Below are positions 36,162-45,774 of a stretch of 64,000 bases of DNA, piece by piece (positions within the stretch are counted from its first letter, which is position 1; every line of letters starts with the position of its first letter). The translations under genes were made by a program, and so were the position numbers. The notes under the pieces are model-generated. The model was not told where the DNA came from and searched no databases. It was given only the letters and a program-made list of their open reading frames with translations. Origin of the DNA: Amanita rubescens (lineage: Eukaryota > Basidiomycota > Agaricomycetes > Agaricales > Amanitaceae); the NCBI GenBank assembly GCA_015039365.1, contig WION01000095.1, positions 1 through 64,000 on the forward strand, read 5' to 3'.

Positions 36162-36953
36162 ATGACCAACGTGTCCTCTGCCTCTGCTTCTGCCAGTATC
36201 CATGAAGTCAGTACGTTCTTCTGGCGAGGACGTACCCTAAGCCCTTCGCCGCACTATTAAACTAACTTCTCCCCCCAATCCAGAATACATCTCGTCACCT
36301 GTGTACTACGAGAGTCATCATGGAAGGCTTGCTTCACACCATCTCAGGAGCAAATGACGGGTCCCACCCCGACACATTCCAAGGCCTTGCTAAAGTGCTT
36401 GAACAAGCTTTGTCTGTAGCATTACTCACTTCCAGTACTGCCCCGTCCGGTTGCCTTTTTTGTCCACTCGCTTCTGATATTGTCCGGTGAGTAAGTTACA
36501 ATTATTACCGAGAACGCTAGAGAATTTATGGTTTCTGGCTCGTCAACGACAGCATTGCGGATCGCATACAGACCAAAATCAAAGCCATGCGCGGGGAAGT
36601 CACGGAAGACTTCTCAAGCGACTGTCGTACGCTGCGTGAATTATTACAGGTGAGCAAACACATCATTCTATGATCGAAGTCGGTGCGATATGTTAACTTA
36701 GTTAATCATGGATATTCATAAGACCAACCCAATGAATCCACCCTCCTCCTCGTTCAGCGCGAGTATACTTGATAGCGCTAACGATGTCCAAATTGACAGG
36801 GCAAGATTTACCAACTTTGCTGGGAACCCTACGTTGGATTACTCCTCTCCCAATGTCTTCATTTACATAAAGCAGGAGCCTGGTATAGGGATCCGTGGTG
36901 TGGTGGTTTTGTTGTTATTGGGATTGGGATTTCTATTCTTCCTTCTCTTATGA
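36162..36953 (+). CDS. CTM7: tail-anchored cysteine-signature protein, intact
   Basis: Exons are 36162-36206 (MTNVSSASASASIHE), 36284-36486, 36553-36649 and 36702-36953, giving 198 residues. Exon 2 has SRHLCTTRVIMEGLL and GCLFCPLASDIVR. Exon 4 has NDVQIDRARFTNFAGN and tail GVVVLLLLGLGFLFFLLL. It is the sister of CTM4 and keeps the cysteine that CTM4 lost. Its 3' flank leads directly into the Copia insertion site. Confidence 0.66.
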
Positions 36954-37607
36954 TGAAATAACGATGGTTCAGTTTTCAAGTCTTCTGAACTTTAGGCGGA
37001 GAGCATTGATTTGGAAGGGATCCCCGGCGAACAAGGCGTGAGCGCATGAGGGTCGTTGAATATGAACCGATGACCACAAGTATAGAAATGGTCCGTGCGC
37101 ATGGGATTTTCCCCGGCATCTCAGAGAATCGAGATGATGAGGACAAACTTACTCTATTTCTAATCCTATCGGCCCCGTCTAAGGTTGGCATTCCAAGGGC
37201 CGCAGAAAGATATAGCCTCAGGCTGTCGGACTCCTGGAGGCAGGCACGCCTGAACTGACTTGAGCAACGAGTTCCCAGGTTCATTCTGCTTACCGTTGGT
37301 ACGTCACCGGTTCACCTTAATTAAGCACGGCCCCTGGTGCCAGTGACTAGCCACTCCGAAAACTGCGCCAGTTTATCTGCAACTCTATGCACTCGATCGA
37401 GAAGCGCTCCCAGCCCAGTTTAGACTATGCGATCCCTTATCTTCAACCGGTTGACCGTGCTTTCACGCCCGATTTGCTCAATGTTGTAACTCAAAAGAAA
37501 GCAGGGAGATCTCACGCCTGTCACGGATAAGGGGGTGTTGGCGATGCTGGAAGCCTATCGAAGAGCGCAATTCTTACCGGGAATATGGATCGGCACTAAT
37601 CTCATGG

Positions 37608-37614
37608 TATAAAG
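37608..37614 (+). promoter_or_regulatory. Orphaned TATAAAG box of ABH-d
   Basis: The block GGTATAAAGTGGACGTCTGA matches the promoter of ABH-c but is followed 18 nt later by the Copia 5' LTR. Its former gene now starts at 47302, about 9.7 kb away. Confidence 0.65.
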
Positions 37615-37631
37615 TGGACGTCTGAACGATT

Positions 37632-38038
37632 TGTTAAATATAGAATTATATTTATAGAATGATTAACTACTGATTGACTACAATCAATGTTACTCATATC
37701 GCTCACGTCATCCTTTATGTATGACATAGAGATGACATCATAATGACTTCATTATGATATCATGGTGACATCATGATAGACTCATGATCACACCTTATGG
37801 TGTGCTTAGCACGCCATATCTTCTCATCTATACTATACGCTTACACATATGTAGATACATATTTGTTCTCTCTTAGTATATAAACCTGTCCTGTATCGTA
37901 GAATAGGACAATCCATTCTCTTCCTCTTACTATCACTACTACGCCGAAGGGTAGTGCTAAGATCATATCGCAATAGGTAAGCTATTGCACCTGCTCATGC
38001 TGTGGACACGCTCTCGCGTAGACCTGTCTTCTTCGTCA
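37632..38038 (+). repeat. 5' LTR of Copia element 1
   Basis: It is 407 bp, TG...CA. A TATA-like AGTATATAAACC lies about 165 bp before its end and would set the R region start. Confidence 0.93.
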
Positions 38039-38050
38039 GGTTATGGGCCC
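38039..38050 (+). other. Primer binding site: half-tRNA-iMet type
   Basis: GGTTATGGGCCC directly follows the LTR. Its complement GGGCCCATAACC resembles the anticodon stem-loop of initiator Met tRNA (anticodon CAT in the middle) rather than a tRNA 3' end. That is the half-tRNA priming known for Drosophila copia and yeast Ty5. Confidence 0.6.
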
Positions 38051-38935
38051 CGCCGTCGATATTGCCAGGACCCACATCGCCGCTCGCTTGCTCGTCATCC
38101 GACATGATGTCCCACTGGTATAGTATCGTAGCGAGCCTGATATGGTCTTATCATCTTGATATTACTAATCCTTGATATGGCATATGCGCTAATGACATGC
38201 GCCCGGACCCTAGGGCTTTAGGGGGATCTCCTTGACACCCAGGGACAAGGGTACTTCCTATGTTTCTCGACGCTGGCATGGCAACGTCGACCCCCACAGA
38301 GTTATACTTGCCCTCTGTGATGTGACTGGGGTATTCATGCACGATATAACATCATAAGCCCCTAGAGGCTTTAGAATACAATATGGCTCGTATATAGAAA
38401 CTTCTAGTATAAAGGACGTGCTGACACCTCATTGTGGGTGGTACACGCAGTCTATTAAGGATGCGCCCTTAGGGACTCCTTTAGTCGGAATGATCGTTAG
38501 GATCATTCTAAGTTTGGGCTCTATGGTGATCCCATAATCCCATTTAGAAGTTTCATATTGATTACCGGTCGTGCTTACATAATGGTCTGGGGGGTTTATG
38601 GACCAGACATTATTTCTATTTACAATCGCAACGGGTAAAACCGTGGTTCGCCCAAGAGTGCTTGAGCCAGCGATTGATTTTGCATGTCATTTACAGCATT
38701 CAGGGATAATCCGAGCTTTCAAGACCGAGTGGATCTGTGGACCTGAGCTTTATCTAAGCTTGGCTTGTAACTAAGTTACTCAGGGTCGGTTGGTTTAACC
38801 GAATATGGACTGTACTCGTAACCGAGGAACTCTATATAGTCTGACATTCTAGTCTAAGGCACCCTGGTAACTTAATAAAGACGAATTAGACTTTTAGCTT
38901 TAATTAAGCTTTAAGCTCATTAAATTCTCTTTTAG

Positions 38936-39487
38936 GAAAGAAAACTGGATTCCGAAACTAGTACTCCGTTACCAGTTTACGAAGCCGAAGGAGAATCATT
39001 TCCTCCTACCCGGAGATTACCTCCTTCTTACGACGCTCCAATCCCACCGTTTCCCTTAACCTTAGGGAACCGGACTTTTATTGATACACCGGCACCAATT
39101 CCATCTTCGTCCCATTCTAGGACGATAGTTCGTGTTGTCAATCCTGACACCAGATTCGGTGTCACAACTCGTGGACCTGTCACAGTTCACGATCGAAGAC
39201 ATCACTTCCTAGCTGCACGACTAGAAAACGGTCGTACCTTGCAAGACGAAATAATACATCGTCGTCGACAAGAAGCTATTGAAGAAGGTGTTCCACCCAC
39301 CTTAGATCTTTGGATTCCACCCAGGGGCACTTCAGTAGCCCAACACATAGCAAATAGGCGTACACGCCGTAATCTCGAAAGAGATAACCAAGAGGTCGAA
39401 AACCTCGAAAATCAAAGAAACTTCCATTTCTTTTGGCGTCTTCTAACCGCCTATATCATAATCATCACCTCCGCCTTCCTCGTTTAA
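38936..39487 (+). CDS. Leader ORF of the Copia element with C-terminal membrane span (probably a spliced exon)
   Basis: An open frame of 183 codons begins exactly after a good 3' splice site (TTCTCTTTTAG) and contains no Met, so it would need a 5' exon in the leader or a non-AUG start. It is Pro-rich at first (RRLPPSYDAPIPPFPL) and Arg-rich later (RRRQEAIEEG, RRTRRNLERD). It ends in a hydrophobic segment LLTAYIIIITSAFLV. Its TAA is followed by one base and then the gag-pol ATG. Function is unknown. A gag-processing, membrane-targeting or env-like accessory role is speculation. Confidence 0.45.
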   Translation, partial: ERKLDSETSTPLPVYEAEGESFPPTRRLPPSYDAPIPPFPLTLGNRTFIDTPAPIPSSSHSRTIVRVVNPDTRFGVTTRGPVTVHDRRHHFLAARLENGRTLQDEIIHRRRQEAIEEGVPPTLDLWIPPRGTSVAQHIANRRTRRNLERDNQEVENLENQRNFHFFWRLLTAYIIIITSAFLV

Positions 39488-39488
39488 C

Positions 39489-42400
39489 ATGTCTAACGAC
39501 TTGACGATTCCTAGTTCCATTCCCGTTTTGAATGGAACTAACTATAAAGAATGGGAACGCATGATGCGTTTCCTACTACAAACAAAGGGACTGTTTCAGT
39601 ACCTTAAGGATGATTATGTTCATCCTCCGCGGATCACTCCGCTACAACAATTCTTCATTGATACAGGTGTTCGTGCAGCCATAACTGCACAACCTGCGGT
39701 AGCAGCAGTTGCCGCACATGGTGCACATCCAGCAACACCTGCAATCCCAGCCGTTCCGGGTGAACCGGCTATCACCCAACAAATGGTTGATGATGCAAAG
39801 GCTGTAAAAAAGGCTTTTGAAGATTGGGTTGTCGAGGATGATCGCATCCTCGGATCCATAAATATGAAATGTTCTGCTACTATACAGCAGATCAATTCAG
39901 AAGTAAATGCCGCTAGAGTTTTATGGCGGAATTTAGCAAATCAATACGGTGTAACAACGTCTGCCGGTATATATAATGACTTCCAATTAGCCGTTACTTG
40001 GAAGTTTCAAGATAGAAAGGATCCCACACAATCCTTAAACGACCTCCTCGCCATCATAAACCGCTTATCATCTAGCGGAATCGTATTGCCTGAAAATGTA
40101 CAGGCAATGATTGTACTTTCAGCCGTCCCCCGTCATTGGGACAATTTTGCCGCTGTGGTTCTAGCAACAACAGAACCATCGGATCTTACGATCCAAGGGA
40201 TACTTCCCTTAATTCAGAATGAGTGGCGCCGAAGGCACCCTGAATCTGCCGCGACGGCAAATACGTCGCAACAACAGCAGCAACCATGGCAACAAGTACG
40301 TGGTCGAGGACGAGGACGTGCTCGCGGGCGTGGCCGCGGAGCAGGTCGAGGACGTGGGGGGAGGCCTTATTCTAGGCCTCCACAAGGCGCTCAGACACCG
40401 GCTCCTACTGCTCCTCCGGCAAATCAAAATTGGCCGGGCAAAGTTGAGGGCCAAACACGTGGTCCTAACTGGGAAAGGAACCGAGAACGCCGGAAGGCAG
40501 ATGCAGCCGAGAAGAAGGCTGCCAAAACCGCAGAACATACTATGAGTTCTGCACATACCGTTGCCCGTATTGGGCCTTATGACATCACTGAGCCAGTTGC
40601 CGGCTCTAGCAAAGGCAAACAAAGAGAAAAGGATGAACTGGACTTTGAGTCCTATAAATCGAACCGAGGAATGGGGATATCGTCAGACGATATCGACTAT
40701 AAAAATATGGATATAGATCAGGAAGCTGAACTATATTATGACGATTATTACTATGAAGATAACGGCGAACAATGGTATGAAACCATTAAGAAACTGGAAA
40801 TGGCTAACTTTCTCTTTATAGAGGCAGCAATGAAAATGGTGTTCCCTAAATTGGGACATCATCGTCGTACTATAAATTCCTTCTTTGAACAATCTGTACT
40901 ATATGATAGTATAAATTATAAAGAAAAATTTGACGAAAACTGCCTCGTAAGAGATAAGTCGTGTGACACTACCATTTATAATGCAAATATGATTGAAAGA
41001 TCATATAATATTGGTAACATGTTTAAGAAACCTTTTACATGTTTAGCGGTCAATAAAAGAAAATTTAAGGATAAAGTACATCCGACATGTCCCTGTCCGG
41101 AATGTGTTGAGAAACGTACTGGAGATACACTATGGATGTGTGACTCCGGTGCATCAGATCACTTTACCTTTAGTAGGAAAGACTTCTCTGAATACAGAGA
41201 ATTTCCTGCAAATGAAAATCACAGTGTCAAAACCGCTAATGGTTTAGACCGTCTTGAGGGACTTGGCACAGTTATTCTTGAACACAAGCTATCCACAGGG
41301 GAAGTAACACTCGTAAAGCTCTTCCCGGTATTATTCATGCCACGGGCAACTGCACGCTTGATTTCAAACGGCAGATTGATCCGACAAGGATTAACTTGTA
41401 AACAAGATGAAAAGATGGTAGTCTTTTCCTTTACAGACTCGGGGAGAACGTGTATCGAAGGACATTATCTTATGCCCGATGATACATTAGTTTACGCTCG
41501 AGGTAGGATTATTATAATGAATCCTACACTGGTTTCCGGTCCTGGCTTAGCCAACAGGAATTCTAAATTAATTCTTGGAAGACCGACAAAGAAACCAAAC
41601 GCAGAGTCTATAGAAAAATTATTAGACTACGAGACCTGGCATAAACGTTTTGGTCATCCATCTAACGAAGTCTTCTCCAAGATACCGTTAAATGTTAATG
41701 GATGGAAAGAAGTTACACTTCCAGAAGGAAAACTACGTTGTGAAGGTTGTCTAAAAGGCAAAATGAAGGCAAAACCTTATAAACTGTCTTCGAAGAGAGC
41801 TACTCGTCCCTTCGAGTTACTCCATATGGATCTTATGACCGTACCGGCCATATCTTACCACAAATACAAATATATTGGTGTTATCGTTGACGATTTCACC
41901 TCGTATACGTGGATTGGTTTATTAAAAACCAAAGATCAAACTCTAGAATATTTTACCGGATGGTATAATGAGTTTGTAGATCCTAAACAACCTATTTCTC
42001 ACCTCCGTTCTGATCGAGGGGGGGAATTTGTAAATAAAGCCTTTGAAGAATTCCTTAAATCCAAAGGAATTAAACATCAACAGACAGCTCCTTACACCCC
42101 ACAACAAAATGGTCGCGTTGAACGCATGAATCAGACTTTGTCAGACAAAGCTGAGGCTATGCGATTAGACGCAGGATGTCCGAAATCTTGGTGGGAGTTC
42201 TCATTCAGAACGGCTGTGCATGTGTACAACCGCACTCCACTAAAAAGGACTAAATGGAAGACCCCTCTGGAAAATCTTCTTAATAAAAAACCAGACGTAT
42301 CATACTTTCGAGTATTTGGATGTGAAGCCTGGGTATTTATCCCTGATCAACGGAGACCGGATAAGCTGTCCGAAAAATCCGTCTTATGCACTTTTGTAGG

Positions 42401-45335
42401 ATATGAATCAGGAACCAAAGGCTATAGGTTCATGACGTCGACAAACACACTGGTCATATCCTCCCAGGCTACATTCTTTGAAAACAGGTTTCCGCGTAAA
42501 GGAAAGACTGCAGATATAATTACTGAAGATCTTGGTCCGATCTGGGAGGCGATTCCCCGAGAGGAACCTAACCGCCCTCCACAAAATTTGGATTTAGATA
42601 ACTTACTCCCAGAGAACCGTAGACGTTCTCCGAGCAGAAGACGCTCACCCGGTTTGGATCGAAGGGGTGCATCTCCTGATAGACAGCAATCAGACCCTTC
42701 TGATGATTCAAACGATGATGATGACGGTGATGAATTTGCCGATCGTCGAAGAGATTTTTTGGATGATAATATCCGAAGGCAAAGGGAAGAAAGAGAACAA
42801 GAAAGACGTGACAATTATCGTAGACAACGCGATGATTGGAAAAAGGGTCAAGGAATTGATAAACAATCTCGTTTACGAGATCAATTCAAACGTCAAATGA
42901 GTGATATGTTTAAGAAACGTAAAACTCCTGAACCCTTTAGACGTACTCCTTCTCCACAAATAAAAGAAGAGACTCCTGTTCCTTCTAGGCCTATAACACC
43001 GATACCATATGTATCTAGGCCACCTTCGCCTCGTAGTCCTATGGATGAAGATAATCCCTTCTCTTTAAATCAAAGAGATCGTGATGAAATAGAAAACCCA
43101 TTTATGACGGATCGAGAATTTGATCAATTTGAACAACGTCAAAGAGATCGTTTTAGAGAATTTGCTCAGAGACCTAGACCTCCTCCACCGATCATATCTG
43201 ATCCTGGTCCACCCTCTGTACAAATAGGTCCTCGCCGTTCTGGTCGTTTTCCAGTTCCAAGGGTACAAAGAGACAACGCGTATGGAGATAAAACTCCTGC
43301 ACAGATAGAAGCGGAAATTCAGCAAAAGCGAGATGCTTTACGAGAGCAGTTAAAAGATAAAACTCCGAGTTCTTCGACTCAGGATCCACCGTCAGCTGAC
43401 AGGAACCCTGATAGAATGAATGAATCTGCCTCTCTACTCAAAGAAATCTTTGCTTTAAAGTCTGAATTAAAATCTGCAGAACATGATCATTTAACCCGAA
43501 TGATTAATGAATCTGGAAATGAATTCTTTCATTTCCTTCTAAAAGCAGCTGTCCCCCTTGTGGATAATATTCCATATGACTATAGAGATATATCTAAAAT
43601 GCGCTCCAGTAATCCTCAATTGTATAAACAATGGAAGATTGCAATGGATGACAAATTTAAATCTCTTCAATCTAGAGACATTTGGGAGTTAGTTGATCTT
43701 CCAAAAGGACGAAACCTAATCAGATGTCGTTGGGTTTTCGACTTAAAAACCGATGGACGCAAAAAAGCTCGCGTCGTAGCTAAAGGTTTTAGTCAACGTC
43801 CCGGATTAGATTACGACGAAACATTCTCGCCTGTAGCGAGATATGAAACAATCCGAATACTTCTGGCCACATCAGTGCTTGAAAATTGGGATATACAAGC
43901 CTTAGATGTAAAAACTGCCTTCTTATATGGCGATCTTGATGAAGATATTTACATGGCCCAGCCAGAAGGTTTCGTTGTAAAAGGACAAGAATCTAAAGTA
44001 TATAGGCTGAGGAAAGCCATATATGGATTGAAACAGGCATCATATGCCTGGAATAAACAAGCTGATAAATCGTTGAAATCATTACATTTCGAGCGATGCT
44101 TGTCTGATTCTGGCGTTTACGTTCGTAAAGGCAAGAATACTATCACGATATGCATATTGTATGTCGACGATATACTCTTTATGGGAAATGACGATTCCAC
44201 CATCGTATCCATTAAAAAGAAATTTATGGAGATGTGGGAATGTCGTGATCTTGGAAAGATCAAAGAGTATTTACGAATCCAAGTCAATTACAACCGTGAT
44301 TTAGGATTCTTAGTCATAGATCAAGGTCCTTATGCCTTGAAGGTTGTTAAGCGGTTTGGACTTGAAGATTGCAAGTCTGTACGCACACCGTTACCTGCTG
44401 GGTATGCTCCTATAAAAAATGAAGGAGAATGCACACCACAGGAACGTTCTTATTATCAACAGATAATAGGATCCCTTCTATACCTCGCCTTAGGAACTAG
44501 GCCTGATATAATCTATGCAGTAATTTTGATGTCCCAATTTTCATCAAACCCGTCCCAAGAACATATCCAAAAAGCATTGTATATAGTCAAATACATTGCT
44601 CATACCTTAAACGTCAAAATCGTTTATAGCGCCAAAGGCAATAATAAATTTAGAGCCTACGCTGACGCTGACTGGGCCGCTGATCGTAATACACGACGAT
44701 CTATAAACGGTTATGTCTTAATGTTAGCTGGTGGTGCAGTAGCTTGGACGAGTAGAAAACAAAAGACTGTAGCCTTGTCTTCGACTGAAGCAGAATACAT
44801 ATCTTTATCAGATGCTGCAAGACAAATTGCATGGGTTGAAAATCTATTTTACGAAATAGGTGCACCCATTAAAAGCATCTTACTTAGCGTAGATAACCAA
44901 GGCGCTATATTTTGGGCACAAAATCCTGCACAAGAACATCGTTCCAAACACATCGATATTCGCTATCATTTCGTTCGCGAGTTGATCGAGACTAAAAAGG
45001 TAGTCCTCGAATATATACCAACAAACGAACAGAATGCGGATCTCATGACTAAGAATTTATCCTTTGAAAAGGTCAAATTCTTTAGAGAACGATTAGGACT
45101 TTCCTTAGAAGAATATCCGACTTCTACAAATGCATTAATCAAAAGACCAGATCGATTAGAGACTGAAGAAATCCGTGATCTGACGAAATTTATTCTTGAT
45201 TGGCAAAATCTTGAATTAGATGATATTGATCGTCTATCACACAAGAAGTTGATGGAACTTCTTGATGGTCTTATTGATCAACAAGAATCGGATATAGATC
45301 CCTTCTATGATGAAAACATCATAGACTTTAAATAA
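39489..45335 (+). CDS. Copia gag-pol polyprotein, 1,948 residues, uninterrupted
   Basis: Gag (about 1-480) has the Copia capsid start LNGTNYKEWERMMRFLL and an RG-rich basic region (about 271-295), with no CCHC zinc knuckle. Protease: CDSGASDHF near 551. Pre-integrase zinc site: WHKRFGHP and CEGCLKGK near 715-757. Integrase DDE: VDDF (about 801), SDRGGEF (about 843), NGRVERMN (about 875). An Arg/Ser- and Arg/Glu-rich linker spans about 1044-1140. Reverse transcriptase starts near 1381 with YVDDILFMG near 1558. RNase H: YADADWAADR near 1724, ALSSTEAEY near 1763, then HIDIRYHF. Every catalytic residue is present, so the element looks competent. Confidence 0.96.
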   Translation: MSNDLTIPSSIPVLNGTNYKEWERMMRFLLQTKGLFQYLKDDYVHPPRITPLQQFFIDTGVRAAITAQPAVAAVAAHGAHPATPAIPAVPGEPAITQQMVDDAKAVKKAFEDWVVEDDRILGSINMKCSATIQQINSEVNAARVLWRNLANQYGVTTSAGIYNDFQLAVTWKFQDRKDPTQSLNDLLAIINRLSSSGIVLPENVQAMIVLSAVPRHWDNFAAVVLATTEPSDLTIQGILPLIQNEWRRRHPESAATANTSQQQQQPWQQVRGRGRGRARGRGRGAGRGRGGRPYSRPPQGAQTPAPTAPPANQNWPGKVEGQTRGPNWERNRERRKADAAEKKAAKTAEHTMSSAHTVARIGPYDITEPVAGSSKGKQREKDELDFESYKSNRGMGISSDDIDYKNMDIDQEAELYYDDYYYEDNGEQWYETIKKLEMANFLFIEAAMKMVFPKLGHHRRTINSFFEQSVLYDSINYKEKFDENCLVRDKSCDTTIYNANMIERSYNIGNMFKKPFTCLAVNKRKFKDKVHPTCPCPECVEKRTGDTLWMCDSGASDHFTFSRKDFSEYREFPANENHSVKTANGLDRLEGLGTVILEHKLSTGEVTLVKLFPVLFMPRATARLISNGRLIRQGLTCKQDEKMVVFSFTDSGRTCIEGHYLMPDDTLVYARGRIIIMNPTLVSGPGLANRNSKLILGRPTKKPNAESIEKLLDYETWHKRFGHPSNEVFSKIPLNVNGWKEVTLPEGKLRCEGCLKGKMKAKPYKLSSKRATRPFELLHMDLMTVPAISYHKYKYIGVIVDDFTSYTWIGLLKTKDQTLEYFTGWYNEFVDPKQPISHLRSDRGGEFVNKAFEEFLKSKGIKHQQTAPYTPQQNGRVERMNQTLSDKAEAMRLDAGCPKSWWEFSFRTAVHVYNRTPLKRTKWKTPLENLLNKKPDVSYFRVFGCEAWVFIPDQRRPDKLSEKSVLCTFVGYESGTKGYRFMTSTNTLVISSQATFFENRFPRKGKTADIITEDLGPIWEAIPREEPNRPPQNLDLDNLLPENRRRSPSRRRSPGLDRRGASPDRQQSDPSDDSNDDDDGDEFADRRRDFLDDNIRRQREEREQERRDNYRRQRDDWKKGQGIDKQSRLRDQFKRQMSDMFKKRKTPEPFRRTPSPQIKEETPVPSRPITPIPYVSRPPSPRSPMDEDNPFSLNQRDRDEIENPFMTDREFDQFEQRQRDRFREFAQRPRPPPPIISDPGPPSVQIGPRRSGRFPVPRVQRDNAYGDKTPAQIEAEIQQKRDALREQLKDKTPSSSTQDPPSADRNPDRMNESASLLKEIFALKSELKSAEHDHLTRMINESGNEFFHFLLKAAVPLVDNIPYDYRDISKMRSSNPQLYKQWKIAMDDKFKSLQSRDIWELVDLPKGRNLIRCRWVFDLKTDGRKKARVVAKGFSQRPGLDYDETFSPVARYETIRILLATSVLENWDIQALDVKTAFLYGDLDEDIYMAQPEGFVVKGQESKVYRLRKAIYGLKQASYAWNKQADKSLKSLHFERCLSDSGVYVRKGKNTITICILYVDDILFMGNDDSTIVSIKKKFMEMWECRDLGKIKEYLRIQVNYNRDLGFLVIDQGPYALKVVKRFGLEDCKSVRTPLPAGYAPIKNEGECTPQERSYYQQIIGSLLYLALGTRPDIIYAVILMSQFSSNPSQEHIQKALYIVKYIAHTLNVKIVYSAKGNNKFRAYADADWAADRNTRRSINGYVLMLAGGAVAWTSRKQKTVALSSTEAEYISLSDAARQIAWVENLFYEIGAPIKSILLSVDNQGAIFWAQNPAQEHRSKHIDIRYHFVRELIETKKVVLEYIPTNEQNADLMTKNLSFEKVKFFRERLGLSLEEYPTSTNALIKRPDRLETEEIRDLTKFILDWQNLELDDIDRLSHKKLMELLDGLIDQQESDIDPFYDENIIDFK

Positions 45336-45357
45336 AGGATATCTAAGCGAAGGGGTG

Positions 45358-45764
45358 TGTTAAATATAGAATTATATTTATAGAATGATTAACTACTGAT
45401 TGACTACAATCAATGTTACTCATATCGCTCACGTCATCCTTTATGTATGACATAGAGATGACATCATAATGACTTCATTATGATATCATGGTGACATCAT
45501 GATAGACTCATGATCACACCTTATGGTGTGCTTAGCACGCCATATCTTCTCATCTATACTATACGCTTACACATATGTAGATACATATTTGTTCTCTCTT
45601 AGTATATAAACCTGTCCTGTATCGTAGAATAGGACAATCCATTCTCTTCCTCTTACTATCACTACTACGCCGAAGGGTAGTGCTAAGATCATATCGCAAT
45701 AGGTAAGCTATTGCACCTGCTCATGCTGTGGACACGCTCTCGCGTAGACCTGTCTTCTTCGTCA
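45358..45764 (+). repeat. 3' LTR of Copia element 1
   Basis: It is 407 bp, matching the 5' LTR without a difference I could find. It is preceded by the purine-rich tract GCGAAGGGGTG and followed by CGATT, the target duplication. Confidence 0.93.
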
Positions 45765-45774
45765 CGATTCACAA

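Larger units (their letters stand above)
37632..45764 (+). mobile_element. Complete Ty1/Copia LTR retrotransposon, apparently very recent
   Basis: The 8.1 kb element has two 407-bp LTRs (TGTTAAATA...TTCGTCA) that I find identical by eye. It is flanked by the 5-bp target duplication CGATT (37627-37631 and 45765-45769). Order inside is primer site, leader ORF, gag-pol, purine-rich tract GCGAAGGGGTG, 3' LTR. The pol domain order protease-integrase-RT-RNase H defines Copia. It splits the promoter of ABH-d. Confidence 0.95.

Noticed and set aside
37700..37800. Short direct and inverted ATCATGATG-type repeats considered as a CRISPR-like or origin element
   Set aside because: They lie inside the LTR of a eukaryotic retrotransposon and occur identically in both LTRs.
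42422..43389. Minus-strand frames inside the Copia gag-pol
   Set aside because: Mirror frames of the low-complexity Arg/Ser linker; the forward frame is a continuous polyprotein.
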